A DNA stretch of 64,000 bases from Streptomyces spororaveus (GTDB taxonomy: Bacteria; Actinomycetota; Actinomycetes; Streptomycetales; Streptomycetaceae), in the NCBI RefSeq assembly GCF_016755875.1, contig NZ_BNED01000005.1:4478001-4542000 (forward strand), in the 5' to 3' direction. The notes below the pieces were generated by a model that saw only the letters and a list, made by a program, of their open reading frames with translations, had not been told where the DNA came from and made no database searches. The stretch's first letter is position 1, and each line of letters begins with the position of its first letter. Below, in pieces: positions 46,526 through 56,190 of this stretch. Position numbers and translations under genes: made by a program.

Positions 46526-47359
46526 TCAGGCTGCGAGGGCGAGTGCCACGGGTGGGCCGCGCCGGATCACCGTGTGCTGGAGTGCTTCCCGGCCCGTGCA
46601 GAGGGCGGGGTCGGACCCGGTCCGGGGGCCCTGAGGAGTACGTGCGGCCGAGCCCGCGAGCCCGGCGCCGAGGGCGCGTACGAAGGCCAGTGCGGCGCGC
46701 AGCGGACGCGTCGGGGCGGCTTCGGCGGAGCGCCGGGACAGCTCGACCAGCCGGAAGAGCGCGGCGTCGCCGCGGCCGAGCAGCCAGCCCGCCGCGAGCG
46801 CGGCCAGCAGGTGGCTGACCAGCATGGCCGGGCTGAACAGGCCGGTCGCGGGCGCCGTGGCAACGGCCTGGGCCACATGCGCGTGCGCGCCGTGAGCCTG
46901 CGTCGCGACCTGCCCGGCCTGTGCCGTCTGCTCGGCCAGGGCGGCCGGGTCCAGGCCCGCGGCTTCCAGGATCTGCCGGGCGTCGGCCGGGCTGAGCGGT
47001 ACGGAGTTGCCCCCGCACACCAGCCGTGCGGCGAGCTCGGCGAGCGACGCGTCGGCGGTGCCGGCCGGTGCCTGCGCGGCCGCGGCGCTGTGCTGGCCGA
47101 GGCCGAACATCGCGTGCAGGCCGAGTTGTCCGGCGGTGAGCCCGGCTGCGATGCCGGGCAGCGTCCGCCGGCGGCCCGCGAGCAGGGCGGCGGCCGCGAA
47201 GACGGCGAGGAAGCCGAGAGAGAGGGACCACCAGGGCACGGTGGCGCAGGACGCCAGGGCGTGCCCGGTCGCGGACAGCACGACACAGACCGCGGTGAAC
47301 ACCGCGGCCCGGATCAGCCGGAGGCCGGCTCCGGCGTGCGTCGCGTGGGGGTCAGACAT
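46526..47359 (-). CDS. Membrane protein of the copper operon
   Basis: 277 residues with five to six hydrophobic helices (GLRLIRAAVFTAVCVVLSATGHALA first), several His (HATHAG, QLGLHAMFGLGQH, QAHGAHAHVAQA), and a long charged C-terminal tail. No catalytic domain recognised. First gene in the row YcnI-Sco-PCuAC-CopCD-DyP, 106 bp before ycnI, so a role in copper uptake is inferred from context only. Confidence 0.8.
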   Translation of the reverse strand: MSDPHATHAGAGLRLIRAAVFTAVCVVLSATGHALASCATVPWWSLSLGFLAVFAAAALLAGRRRTLPGIAAGLTAGQLGLHAMFGLGQHSAAAAQAPAGTADASLAELAARLVCGGNSVPLSPADARQILEAAGLDPAALAEQTAQAGQVATQAHGAHAHVAQAVATAPATGLFSPAMLVSHLLAALAAGWLLGRGDAALFRLVELSRRSAEAAPTRPLRAALAFVRALGAGLAGSAARTPQGPRTGSDPALCTGREALQHTVIRRGPPVALALAA

Positions 47360-47569
47360 GGCCGGGCCATCATCGCACTGCGTTCACGCACTTCATACGG
47401 CAGGTCCGGAAGGTCCGCATGAGTCCGCTCCGCGGAGACGGTCCGGTCCCGCTGGGGACCGCCGCATACACCGCTCCCCCGGAGAGCCGCGTCGGCCGAA
47501 CGGGCGTATTGAGGTCTCGGACGGCCGCGGGGCGCTTACGCCCCCTCGCGGGCGGCAATAGGTAACCGT

Positions 47570-48013
47570 ATGAGCATCTGGTGGTCTCTCCACTTGAGGC
47601 GCGAAGCCGCGAGCGTGCCGCTCGCCAGGCGACTGCTGCTGGGGACCATGGAGACCGCGGGGGTGGACCCGGACATCTCCTTCGATCTCTCGGTGGCGCT
47701 GAGCGAGGCGTGTGCGAACGCGGTGGAGCACGGCGGCGGTGGCGAAATCCCGGACGATGCCGAGGCGTACCACGTCACGGCCTATCTGGACGGAGATTGC
47801 TGCCGCATCGAGGTGACCGATTCCGGTCCGGGTTTCCCGCCCGCGACGGTGGCCCGCCGCAGACCCTCCCTGGCCGAACACGGCCGGGGTCTGCACCTGA
47901 TCGCCGAGCTCTCCGACCACGTCCGCTTCCGCAACCGGCCGGGCCGCGGCGCGGTGGTGAGCTTCGACAAGATGCTGAAGTGGCGCGACGACGCGCTGCT
48001 GAAGGTGTCGTAG
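47570..48013 (+). CDS. Anti-sigma-type ATP-binding protein (HATPase_c_2)
   Basis: 147 residues. GHKL signatures: LSVALSEACANAVEHG, VTDSGPGFPP, EHGRGLHLIAELSD. Proteins like this in Streptomyces act as SpoIIAB/RsbW-type sigma-factor antagonists or kinases. Single gene, divergent from the copper operon; its anti-anti-sigma partner is not in view. Confidence 0.9.
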   Translation: MSIWWSLHLRREAASVPLARRLLLGTMETAGVDPDISFDLSVALSEACANAVEHGGGGEIPDDAEAYHVTAYLDGDCCRIEVTDSGPGFPPATVARRRPSLAEHGRGLHLIAELSDHVRFRNRPGRGAVVSFDKMLKWRDDALLKVS

Positions 48014-48105
48014 GCGCCGTAGGCGCCGTGGGCGTCCCGGGAAGGGAACGCCGATGGGCGAGACCCGTACAGGAATCCCGCCCACCGACACGCGACGCGC
48101 GGACG

Positions 48106-49572
48106 TCAGCCCTTCAGGCGTGCCATCCAGGCCTCGACCTCGGTGGAGGTGCGGGGCAGGGCGGCGGAGAGGTTCCGGTTGCCGTCCTCGGTGACGAGGA
48201 TGTCGTCCTCGATCCGGACGCCGATGCCGCGGTACTCCTCGGGCACGGTCAGGTCGTCGGCCTGGAAGTAGAGACCCGGCTCGACGGTCAGGCACATGCC
48301 CGGCTCCAGGGTGCCCTCGACGTACGCCTCGGTGCGCGCGGCGGCGCAGTCGTGGACGTCCATGCCGAGCATGTGGCCGGTGCCGTGGAGGGTCCAGCGG
48401 CGCTGCAGGCCCAGCTCCAGGACGCGCTCGACCGGGCCCTCCAGCAGACCCCATTCGACGAGCTTCTCGGCCAGCACGTGCTGGGAGGCGTCGTGGAAGT
48501 CGCGGAACTTCGCACCCGGCTTGACCGCGGCGATGCCGGCTTCCTGGGACTCGTAGACGGCGTCGTAGATCTTGCGCTGGATGTCGGTGTACGTGCCGTT
48601 GATCGGCAGCGTGCGCGTGACGTCGGCGGTGTAGAGGGAGTGGGTCTCGACTCCGGCGTCGAGGAGCAGCAGGTCGCCGGAGCGGACGTCGCCGTCGTTG
48701 CGGACCCAGTGCAGGGTGGTGGCGTGCGGGCCGGCGGCGCAGATGGAGCCGTAGCCGACGTCGTTGCCCTCGACCCGGGCGCGCAGGAAGAAGGTGCCCT
48801 CGATGTAGCGCTCGGAGGTGGCCTCGGCCTTGTCCAGGACCTTCACGACGTCCTCGAAGCCGCGGACGGTGGAGTCGACCGCCTTCTGCAGCTCACCGAC
48901 CTCGAACGTGTCCTTCACGGCGCGGGCCTCGGAGAGGTAGACGCGCAGTTCCTCGTCGCGCTCCTTGGTCACCTTGTCGGTGAGAGCGGCCTCGATCACC
49001 GAGTCGTGGCCGCGCACCGCGCGGACCGGGCCGTCGGCCTCGGTGAGAGCCTCGGCGAGCTTGCGGACGTCCTTCGCGGGGATGCCCAGGAGCTGCTCGG
49101 CCTCGGTGAGGGAGTGACGGCGGCCGACCCACAGCTCGCCCTGGCCGGACAGCCAGAACTCGCCGTTCTCCCGGTCGGAGCGCGGCAGCAGGTACACGGT
49201 CGCGGTGTGGCCGGTCGGCCCGGTGGGCTCCAGGACCAGGACGCCGTTCTCGGTCTGGTCACCGGTGAGGTACGCGTACTCGGTCGAGGCCCGGAAGGGG
49301 TACTCGGTGTCGTTCGAGCGGGTCTTCAGGCGGCCGGCGGGAACGACGAGGCGCTCGCCCGGGAAGCGCCGGGACAGCGCGTCACGGCGGGCGAGGGTGT
49401 GGGCGGCCTGAGCGATGGGCTCCAGCCCGTGCAGCTCGGTGTCGGCCCAGCCGCTGCGCATGTTCTCCGCGAGTTCGTCGCTGACGCCCGGGTACAGACC
49501 GTTCTTGCGCTGCTTGTGCGTCTTCTTGGGCTGCTCTTCTTCCGGGGTCTCCGGGGTGAGCTCGTCAGCCAC
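48106..49572 (-). CDS. pepP: Aminopeptidase P family (M24) protein
   Basis: 488 residues. N-terminal creatinase-like domain, C-terminal M24 domain with metal ligands Asp in LLLDAGVETHSLYTADVTRTLP, His in LHGTGHMLGMDVHD, Glu in LTVEPGLYF and VRIEDDILVT. Cleaves N-terminal X-Pro bonds. Lys-rich start (KKTHKQRKNG). Preceded by a strong terminator of the upstream phosphatase gene. Confidence 0.95.
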   Translation of the reverse strand: MADELTPETPEEEQPKKTHKQRKNGLYPGVSDELAENMRSGWADTELHGLEPIAQAAHTLARRDALSRRFPGERLVVPAGRLKTRSNDTEYPFRASTEYAYLTGDQTENGVLVLEPTGPTGHTATVYLLPRSDRENGEFWLSGQGELWVGRRHSLTEAEQLLGIPAKDVRKLAEALTEADGPVRAVRGHDSVIEAALTDKVTKERDEELRVYLSEARAVKDTFEVGELQKAVDSTVRGFEDVVKVLDKAEATSERYIEGTFFLRARVEGNDVGYGSICAAGPHATTLHWVRNDGDVRSGDLLLLDAGVETHSLYTADVTRTLPINGTYTDIQRKIYDAVYESQEAGIAAVKPGAKFRDFHDASQHVLAEKLVEWGLLEGPVERVLELGLQRRWTLHGTGHMLGMDVHDCAAARTEAYVEGTLEPGMCLTVEPGLYFQADDLTVPEEYRGIGVRIEDDILVTEDGNRNLSAALPRTSTEVEAWMARLKG

Positions 49573-49640
49573 GTCTTCTCCTCAGCTACGACGGTACGGA
49601 CCTGGGTGTGGACCGCATCCATCGTATGCGTGTACGGAGA

Positions 49641-49686
49641 GAGCAGGTTCCGAATCGTGCCGTCCGTCACGATTCGGAACCTGCTC
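49641..49686 (-). terminator. 19-bp perfect terminator hairpin after the PP2C gene
   Basis: GAGCAGGTTCCGAATCGTG (49641-49659) pairs exactly with 49668-49686 across eight bases. It separates the PP2C and pepP transcripts on the minus strand. Confidence 0.85.
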
Positions 49687-49692
49687 CGGGCC

Positions 49693-51126
49693 TCATTCGA
49701 ACCGGGCCGCGAGCAGCACGATGTCCTCGGGGGCGTCGGACGGCCGCCCGCCGGGCAGCACGGTCTTCAGGATGTGCTCGCACAGGGCCGCCGGGTCCTC
49801 GCGGACGCTGCGGGGGACCCCCGCGGCGGCGGCGTGCAGCCGGGCGTAGGCGCGGTCCATCGGGTCGCCCGTGTGGTGCAGCAGCCCGTCGGTGTAGAGA
49901 AGCACCGTTTCTCCGGGTGCGGGTTCGATCTCCACGCTCGGCGCCTCCCAGCAGGACAGCATGCCCAGGGGGGCGGAGAGCGAGGTCTCCACGTACTCGG
50001 TGCGGTGCTCGCCGATCAGCAGCGGCGGGGTGTGCCCGGCGCCGGCCAGGATGATCTTGTTGCCCTGGCCCTGAGCCCCTCCGGCGGGTTCGCAGTAGGC
50101 GAAGAGCGCGGTGGCGGAGCGGGCGGGCTCGGTGAGGCGCAGCAGCAGCTCCAGGTCGGACAGGACCGCCACGGGGTCCTCTCCCTCCATGACGGCGTAG
50201 GCGCGCAGCGATGCGCGCAGCCGCCCCATCGCGGCGACGGCGCTCGGTCCGGAGCCGGTGACGGAGCCGACGGCCAGCCCCAGAGCACCCTCCGGCAGCG
50301 GCAGGGCGTCGTACCAGTCGCCCCCGCCGAGCGGCCCCGTGTGGTGGCGGGCGGCGAGCTGTACCCCGGGGATCCGGGGGAGCCGGCTCGGCAGCAGCTC
50401 CTCGGAGACGGTGGCCAGGTGCGAGCGGGAGCGCTCCACCTCCAGCATCCGGGCCAGGTGTTCGGCGGCGTGGCGCACGTACAGCCCGGCGAGGTCGCGC
50501 TGGCGGTCGCTCGGCTCCGCCTGCTCGTCGTAGAGCCAGACGGCCGCGCCGAGCCGGCCGGTGGCCTCGGCGGTGAGGGGGAGCGAGTAGCTCGCGGCGT
50601 AGCCGAGACGGGCGGCGACCTCGCGGTGGCGGGGGTCCACGGGGGCGTCGAAACCCCCGGATCCGGGGGGCGCGCCCGGTTCGGGGAGGAACTCGGAGCC
50701 GCCCTGGGCGTCGGGCAGCCCGTCGAGGATCCGCCCGTAGGAGGTGGCGCTGCGCGGCACGGTCTCGATGTGGCCGAGCTCCGCGTGGCCCAGCCCGAGG
50801 CCGATCGTGCTGGACGGGCCGAGTCCGTCGGAGGGCTCCAGGACGACCAGGCCGCGGCGGGCGCCGACGAGCGCGGCGCCGGCGCGGAGGAACTCGCGGA
50901 GCGAGGAGTCGAGGTCACTGGTGCGCGCGAGGCGCTCGGTGAGCTCGTGCAAGGTGGTGAGGTCCGAGACCATGCCCGCCAGCCGGTCCTGGATGACACT
51001 GCCCGGGCCGCCGGGCGCAGGGGCCGGTGCGGGGGTGGTCCGGGCGGGCGTGGGCGCCGCAGTGTGAGGTGGCGTGGTTACCACCGGATCGATTCCAGCC
51101 ACTTTCGGCAGATGCGGGGCGCTCAT
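49693..51126 (-). CDS. PP2C-type (SpoIIE-like) phosphatase with GAF domain
   Basis: 477 residues from ATG 51126 (SD-like GGAAAGG upstream). GAF domain (about 55-230), then SpoIIE-type PP2C: GGGDWYDALPLPEGALGLAVGSVTGSG, LAGAGHTPPLL, GETVLLYTDGLLHH, and PEDIVLLAARFE. Dephosphorylates anti-anti-sigma factors in related systems, in line with the anti-sigma-type ATPases at 47.6 and 54.5 kb. In-frame ATGs upstream could extend it by about 40-50 residues, but that part is compositionally noncoding. Confidence 0.92.
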   Translation of the reverse strand: MSAPHLPKVAGIDPVVTTPPHTAAPTPARTTPAPAPAPGGPGSVIQDRLAGMVSDLTTLHELTERLARTSDLDSSLREFLRAGAALVGARRGLVVLEPSDGLGPSSTIGLGLGHAELGHIETVPRSATSYGRILDGLPDAQGGSEFLPEPGAPPGSGGFDAPVDPRHREVAARLGYAASYSLPLTAEATGRLGAAVWLYDEQAEPSDRQRDLAGLYVRHAAEHLARMLEVERSRSHLATVSEELLPSRLPRIPGVQLAARHHTGPLGGGDWYDALPLPEGALGLAVGSVTGSGPSAVAAMGRLRASLRAYAVMEGEDPVAVLSDLELLLRLTEPARSATALFAYCEPAGGAQGQGNKIILAGAGHTPPLLIGEHRTEYVETSLSAPLGMLSCWEAPSVEIEPAPGETVLLYTDGLLHHTGDPMDRAYARLHAAAAGVPRSVREDPAALCEHILKTVLPGGRPSDAPEDIVLLAARFE

Positions 51127-51638
51127 GGCGTCCGCCTTTCCACCTGGTGCGATTCGCCAAATAGCATCGCAAACCCCCAGATCGTGCTGCGCCGCCATCA
51201 AGGAATCCACATCTACACGCACACGTGGATGCATGTCCAGCATTGTCCAGGTGGGAATCCTGGTGTCCGTGGGACGGCAACTCACCGTCGAGCCAAGGCT
51301 AGAACTTGGCCGGAAAAAGCTGGAAGCAGTAGGTTTTTGCGATCGACTGAGCGGGCTCCGCAGGGGCCTCGGGTACGTACTCGGTGGTGGGCGAGGCCAG
51401 TTGGCCGCCGGGAACCGCCCGGCACGGACCGTCGTCCTTAGCGGCGGCCGCCGGTCTCGGTGGCCGGCGCGGGTCGTGCTCCACCCCCGCGGGACGTTTG
51501 ATGGACCTGTAAGAAGACTGCACGAACCGTGTGAACCTGCTTCTGGCGGACAGTGACGCGAAACCTGTACGTGTGGTGAGACACCGGTTACATGGTGTGA
51601 TGTGGCCCTCGGCGTTCAACGGAAAGGAACGAGCGCAC
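51127..51638. other. Divergent noncoding region between PP2C and primase-like genes
   Basis: No gene seen in 512 bp, which is less GC-rich than its surroundings. Contains inverted repeats ATCCAC/GTGGAT (about 51205-51230) and ACACC-N8-GGTGT (about 51581-51598); either could be an operator. Promoters for both flanking genes should be here, but I cannot assign them. Confidence 0.5.
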
Positions 51639-52400
51639 ATGCGCGAGATCCTCGGAAGGCGTCTCCAGCGGCTCCGCGATCGCTTTCAATCCCTGCGCCC
51701 CGACCCGGGACGGAGCGGCGACACGTCGACTCTCCTCGATGCGGCGCTCGTCTGCGCCACCACCTGGCAGTGGCCCGTCGTGCCCGGCGTGGGCCGGTCC
51801 GGCGCCGACGGCAGGCGATGCGCCTGCCCCGACCCCGACTGCGCCGTCCCCGGCGCGCACCCCTTCGACCCCGGACTGCTCGCCGCCACCACCGACCCCC
51901 GGATGGTGGCCTGGTGGTGGACCAACCGGCCCGCCGCCCCCGTCCTCATGGCCACCGGCGGGACCGCCCCGTGCGCGGTGAGCCTGCCGGCCGGCGCGGC
52001 CGCGCGTGCCCTCGTACGACTGGACGCGCAAGGCATGCGGCTCGGTCCGGTCGTGGCCACACCCACCCGCTGGGCGCTGCTGGTGGCGCCCTACTCGCTG
52101 GAGCGGCTCGGCGAACTCCTGTACGCGAAGGACCACGTGCCCTCCTCGCTGCGGTTCCACGGCGAGGGCGGCTACCTGTTGCTGCCGCCCTCCGCCGCGT
52201 CCAGCGGTGGCGGCCAGGTGCGGTGGGAACGTGAGCCTCGGGCGCAGACGGCGCAGGCGCAGCAGCTGCGGGGGCGGTCGGCGCGGTCGCCGCAGGCGCC
52301 GGCGGGAAGCCTCTGGCTGCCCGAGATCGAGGCGGTCGTGGACGCGCTGGTCGAGGCCAGCAGCGGTGCTTCCGGCGGCGGCAGCAGGCTCGCGTACTGA
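51639..52400 (+). CDS. Primase/polymerase-domain-like protein, probably inactive
   Basis: 253 residues, SD GGAAAGGA upstream. Resembles the N-terminal bifunctional primase-polymerase (PF09250) domain used by actinobacteria: CACPDPDCAVPGAHPFDPGL (zinc-like Cys pair), WWTNRPAAPVLMATGG, LLVAPYSLERLGEL. At the place where catalytic members have an Asp-x-Asp (VLDVD-type) it reads PCAVSLP, so the metal-binding acids appear lost. Role unknown; perhaps DNA binding or regulation. It lacks a helicase part. Confidence 0.72.
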   Translation: MREILGRRLQRLRDRFQSLRPDPGRSGDTSTLLDAALVCATTWQWPVVPGVGRSGADGRRCACPDPDCAVPGAHPFDPGLLAATTDPRMVAWWWTNRPAAPVLMATGGTAPCAVSLPAGAAARALVRLDAQGMRLGPVVATPTRWALLVAPYSLERLGELLYAKDHVPSSLRFHGEGGYLLLPPSAASSGGGQVRWEREPRAQTAQAQQLRGRSARSPQAPAGSLWLPEIEAVVDALVEASSGASGGGSRLAY

Positions 52401-52555
52401 CCTGCCGGGCCCTGCGGGGGACCCGCGGGCAGCTTGCCCGCGGGGAGGTGCGGGGCTCGGGAGGATCACTCGTACGGGTGTCAGCGGGACGAGTTTCCAA
52501 GGGAATTGGGCGCGGGGATCTCCGAGCCCCATTCCCTCCTCGCTATCTTCGGCGA

Positions 52556-53128
52556 ATGAATCTCCGCCTGATCGGTATCGGCGCCGGTGTGTTGATCATC
52601 TTGTCGCTCCCGCTCGCCGGCGCGATCGCCGGGCCGGATTTTGCCGGTCAGGATGACGGAAAGGGCGGCGGCCTGTTCTCGGCGCTCGGGCTTTCGGACT
52701 CCTCCCGCACATCCCCCGCGGATCCCGCGCGCTCGTCGCCGACGGCCGGACCGCAGCAGCCCGGCCCGGCCGAGCAGCCGCGTACGGATTCCCGATGCGG
52801 ACCCGAACTGTCCTCGCCGCACGGGGTGGAGGCGCAGACCTGCGTGCTGGTCGGTGAAGGCCAGACGTGGGGCCGGAGTTACTACCGGAACACAAGTGGT
52901 CGCGCGCTGGACGCGGTGCTGACGGTGATGGGTCCGGCCGGGCGCACGGTCCAGATCCGGTGCGCGGTGGGCGCGGGCGACGAACCGGGCCTGTGCGAGA
53001 CGCCGAGGGAGGCTTCGGCCGGGAATCCGGAGAGCTACTCGGCCGTAGCGGAATTTGCAGTTCCGGATGATGAAGGGGAACTGCTCCTGAGGTCCGGGAG
53101 CAACTCACCGGCCTCGGGTGACGGTTGA
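52556..53128 (+). CDS. Secreted or membrane-anchored protein of unknown function
   Basis: 190 residues. N-terminal hydrophobic segment GIGAGVLIILSLPLAGAIAG, Ser/Pro-rich spacer, and a C-terminal domain with four Cys (SRCGPEL, QTCVLV, QIRCAV, GLCETP), suggesting two disulfides outside the cell. No family recognised. No strong SD. Confidence 0.75.
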   Translation: MNLRLIGIGAGVLIILSLPLAGAIAGPDFAGQDDGKGGGLFSALGLSDSSRTSPADPARSSPTAGPQQPGPAEQPRTDSRCGPELSSPHGVEAQTCVLVGEGQTWGRSYYRNTSGRALDAVLTVMGPAGRTVQIRCAVGAGDEPGLCETPREASAGNPESYSAVAEFAVPDDEGELLLRSGSNSPASGDG

Positions 53129-53148
53129 TCGCACCCTGAAAATCAAGG

Positions 53149-53188
53149 GCCCGGTCGCTGGCGACGGGGGATGCACCAGCGACCGGGC
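53149..53188. terminator. Terminator hairpin between convergent genes
   Basis: GCCCGGTCGCTGG (53149-53161) pairs exactly with CCAGCGACCGGGC (53176-53188). Confidence 0.7.
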
Positions 53189-53309
53189 TACAAGAACGGT
53201 AACAAGAGATCGCCTGTTCGCAAATTCGATCTCCGATATTCAGACACCGATTTGCAGACGATTAGCGGGAGTTGTGACTCCGGTCACCGGCTCCGCGCGA
53301 GCCGCCCGG

Positions 53310-54284
53310 TCAGCTGAGCGTCACCTGGCGGTTGGTCAGTCCGCCGCGCGCCCGGCGCTCGTCCGTGGTCAGCGGGGCGTCCGTGGCCAGGGCCCCGGCC
53401 AGCCGCTCCGCGAACTCCGCCGCGGGCTTCTCGACGTCGTCGGCCGTGACCCCGGTGGGCAGGTCCCAGACGGGGACCATCAGGCCGTGGGCGCGGAAGG
53501 AGCCGACGAGCTTCGTGCCCTCGCCGAGGGAGGACGTGCCGGCCGCGTGCAGCCGCGCGAGGGCGTCGAGCAGCTTCTCCTCGGGGTACGGCATGACCCA
53601 GCGCAGGTGGTTCTTGTCCGGCGTCTCGCACCAGTACGCGGCGTCCACGCCGGTCAGCTTGACGGTGGGAATGGCAGCCGCGTTGGCGCGCTCCAGCGAG
53701 GCGGCGATCTCCGGCGAGGCGTTCTGGGCGTTCTCGGATTCCGGAATCCAGAATTCGAACCCAGTGTGGACAACCGGCTCGAAACCGCCGTCGGTGTCCA
53801 GGAGATCCTGAAGTCGGGGACCGTCAGCGGGAACCCGGCGGGCGGCGACCGGGGTACCGGGCTCGGCCACGAGGGCGCGCTCCAGGGTGTCGGCCATGTC
53901 GCGGGCGAGGTCACCGGAGGGCGAGTCGTTCTGCAGGCCGAGGAGGACGGACCCGTCCTCGCGGCGCAGCGCCGGCCACGCCATCGGCAGTACGGTCACC
54001 AGCGTGACGGAGGGGACTCCCTCGGGCAGACCGCCCTTGAGCGAGAGCGGGATGGTGGCGGCGGGCACCAGCTCGCGCAGCGCGACCCAGTCGCACTCGC
54101 CCGGCAGTCCCTCGAAGGGGCGCCGCACGTGCTCGGCGACGGCGTGCGCGGCCGCTGCGCCGTGGCAGGCCTTGTAGCGGCGGCCGGATCCGCAGGGACA
54201 GGGCTCGCGGGCGCCCACGACGGGGATTTCACCGTTGTTGAGCTGCGGCTTTGCAGTCTTGGCTGCGGGGCGCTTCTTGGCCAT
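53310..54284 (-). CDS. SEC-C motif protein (DUF5926 type)
   Basis: 324 residues starting [19 protein letters not shown]-terminal SEC-C zinc motif [15 protein letters not shown] (about 30-44), then an unassigned mixed domain ending [18 protein letters not shown] motifs are found at the SecA C-terminus and in nucleic-acid proteins; the job of this family is not known. Confidence 0.85.
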   Translation of the reverse strand: MAKKRPAAKTAKPQLNNGEIPVVGAREPCPCGSGRRYKACHGAAAAHAVAEHVRRPFEGLPGECDWVALRELVPAATIPLSLKGGLPEGVPSVTLVTVLPMAWPALRREDGSVLLGLQNDSPSGDLARDMADTLERALVAEPGTPVAARRVPADGPRLQDLLDTDGGFEPVVHTGFEFWIPESENAQNASPEIAASLERANAAAIPTVKLTGVDAAYWCETPDKNHLRWVMPYPEEKLLDALARLHAAGTSSLGEGTKLVGSFRAHGLMVPVWDLPTGVTADDVEKPAAEFAERLAGALATDAPLTTDERRARGGLTNRQVTLS

Positions 54285-54462
54285 CGTGCGTGTCTCCCGG
54301 TTGCGGCGGTACGGCGTCGTGTCTGGGCGCGAGCCTAGCCGTTCGTACCGCCGGAACCGGTTGGGTGCGGCCGGGAGCACGGTCGGCGTGCGCTCCCGGT
54401 CGGCCGCCTGTGCGGATGACCGGTACTGCTGTCGTGCTGTCGTGCGGTCGCGGATCCCGGGT

Positions 54463-54978
54463 TCAGGGATCGAGGTCGTCGAACGCCCTGCTGAAGTCGA
54501 TCGCCGGGGGCGCAACGCGCGTAGCGAAATCCTCGTGCCGGGGCCCACAGGCAACGATCACCCACACGGTGACCTCACCCGCCGCTCCGTCCCGGACACC
54601 CCAGTCCTGGGCCAGGGCGCTGATGATGTTCAGCCCCCGGCCGCCCCGTGCGGTGACCGAGGGCGTGGCAGGGACCGGGCGGGTGGGCCCGCCTCCGTCC
54701 GTGACCTCGACCGTCAGTCGTCCCGCTCTGTCGACGCGCCATGCGGCGCGTATCTCCCCGTCCCCGACTTCCCGAGAGCCGAGCGGCCTGCCGTGTCGGC
54801 AGGCGTTGCTGAGCAGTTCGGAAAGGATCAGTACGGCATCGTCCACGACCGATTCGGACACTCCGCTCATGCGCAATTGACCGCGCATCCGGCGTCTCGC
54901 CTCGCCCACGCCCGCAGGACCATGCCGTACGTCCATGCACGACGACGTGGGCACTTCCTGTGCCACCACCAACGCCAC
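54463..54978 (-). CDS. Anti-sigma-type ATP-binding protein (HATPase_c_2)
   Basis: 171 residues. GHKL motifs [31 protein letters not shown] and [16 protein letters not shown]. The GTG at 54978 is fixed by AAGGAGG eight bases upstream; longer in-frame ATGs (55005, 55074) have no site. Likely a serine kinase/anti-sigma regulator like others in Streptomyces. Confidence 0.88.
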   Translation of the reverse strand: MALVVAQEVPTSSCMDVRHGPAGVGEARRRMRGQLRMSGVSESVVDDAVLILSELLSNACRHGRPLGSREVGDGEIRAAWRVDRAGRLTVEVTDGGGPTRPVPATPSVTARGGRGLNIISALAQDWGVRDGAAGEVTVWVIVACGPRHEDFATRVAPPAIDFSRAFDDLDP

Positions 54979-55159
54979 CCCCGGAACCTCCTTAGCCCCA
55001 CGCATGGTCTGGATGCCCCAATGGCCTGGACCGGAAACCGTCGAAGCGGCCCGAAGCGGGCCCCTCGGACGCATTCACACCGACCGAATGCGGAGCGGAT
55101 GCGCCGGGGCACACCCTGTAACGAACGGGTCGAGGGTGGCGGGTGTGCAAAAGGGGACT

Positions 55160-55960
55160 TCAGCGCCCGAGTTGGGACAGAACCTGGCGGGGTCTGTTCG
55201 TGATGATGGCTTCCACGCCCAGATCAGCGCAGAGCTGAACGTCTTCTGGTTCATTCACTGTCCATACGTGCACGGAGTGGCCCGCGCCCTGGAGCTTGTG
55301 GATGAAGGCGGGATGGTTGCGCACGATCCGCATCCCGGGGCCGGCGATCGTCACCCCGGCCGGCAGCCGCCCGTCCCGCATCCGGGGCGAGATGAACTGC
55401 ATGAGGTACACGGTCGGAATCGTCGGCGCCGACGCGCGGATCCGGTGCAGGGAGCGCGCGGAGAAACTCATGACCCGCACCGGGTGGGGGCCCTCGGAGG
55501 GAGGGGCGTCCAGGCCGAAGCGCTTGAGGAGGACGAGGAGGCGCTCTTCCACCTGTCCGGCCCAGCGGGTCGGATGCTTCGTCTCGATCGCGAGCTGGAC
55601 CGGTCGTCCGGCGTCGGACACCAGCTCCAGCAGGCGCTCCAGGGTGAGGACGGAGGTGCGCTCGGGGTCGGCGTCCCAGTCGGGGGACTCCTCGCGGTCC
55701 TTCCAGGAGCCGAAGTCGAGGGCGGCGAGATCGGCCAGCTCCAGGGCGGAGACGGCGCCGCGGCCGTTCGAGGTGCGGTTCACACGGCGGTCGTGGACCA
55801 GCACCAGATGGCCGTCCGCGGTGAGCCGGACATCGCATTCGAGGCCGTCGGCGCCGTCCTCGATGGCCTTGCGGTAGGCGGCCAGGGTGTGCTCGGGGGC
55901 ATCCTCCGAGGCGCCGCGGTGGGCGACGACCTGGATGGTGCGCGGCATTGCGTGGGTCAC
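55160..55960 (-). CDS. Glycerophosphodiester phosphodiesterase
   Basis: 266 residues, TIM-barrel GDPD: VAHRGASEDAPEHTLAAYRKAI (catalytic His-Arg-Gly), DGLECDVRLTADGHLVLVHD (Glu, Asp, second His), and LAIETKHPTRW. Hydrolyses glycerophosphodiesters to glycerol 3-phosphate. GTG at 55960 chosen; ATG at 55948 is possible. No signal peptide, so cytoplasmic. Confidence 0.93.
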   Translation of the reverse strand: MTHAMPRTIQVVAHRGASEDAPEHTLAAYRKAIEDGADGLECDVRLTADGHLVLVHDRRVNRTSNGRGAVSALELADLAALDFGSWKDREESPDWDADPERTSVLTLERLLELVSDAGRPVQLAIETKHPTRWAGQVEERLLVLLKRFGLDAPPSEGPHPVRVMSFSARSLHRIRASAPTIPTVYLMQFISPRMRDGRLPAGVTIAGPGMRIVRNHPAFIHKLQGAGHSVHVWTVNEPEDVQLCADLGVEAIITNRPRQVLSQLGR

Positions 55961-56190
55961 CGGGTCATGGTGCCACCGAGAGGTGCCCGGGCGTCGGGGG
56001 TCTGCCCCGGGAGTACATGCGAAATGTCGGATATAAAGAATGGGGAGAGACGCACAGGTCCGGCTTACAGTGCTCTGACGGGTCATGGGAAAGGCTTTGC
56101 CCAGGAACTTGTGCGGCACGTCGAACGTTCAGTCGGACCGATAATCGCCAGAGAATTTTCCGAAGCCGTGTGTGACGAGGAGAGAGCGCT

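Noticed and set aside
48005..48040. Tandem GTAGGCGCC-type repeat after the anti-sigma ATPase gene
   Set aside because: Two and a half imperfect units only; probably chance in GC-rich intergenic DNA.
51127..51285. Longer PP2C N-terminus from upstream ATGs
   Set aside because: The ATG at 51126 has a ribosome binding site and the upstream part has noncoding composition. Not fully excluded.
47581..51441. 1286-codon plus-strand open frame across the pepP and PP2C genes
   Set aside because: It runs antisense to two clear genes on the minus strand and has no family features.
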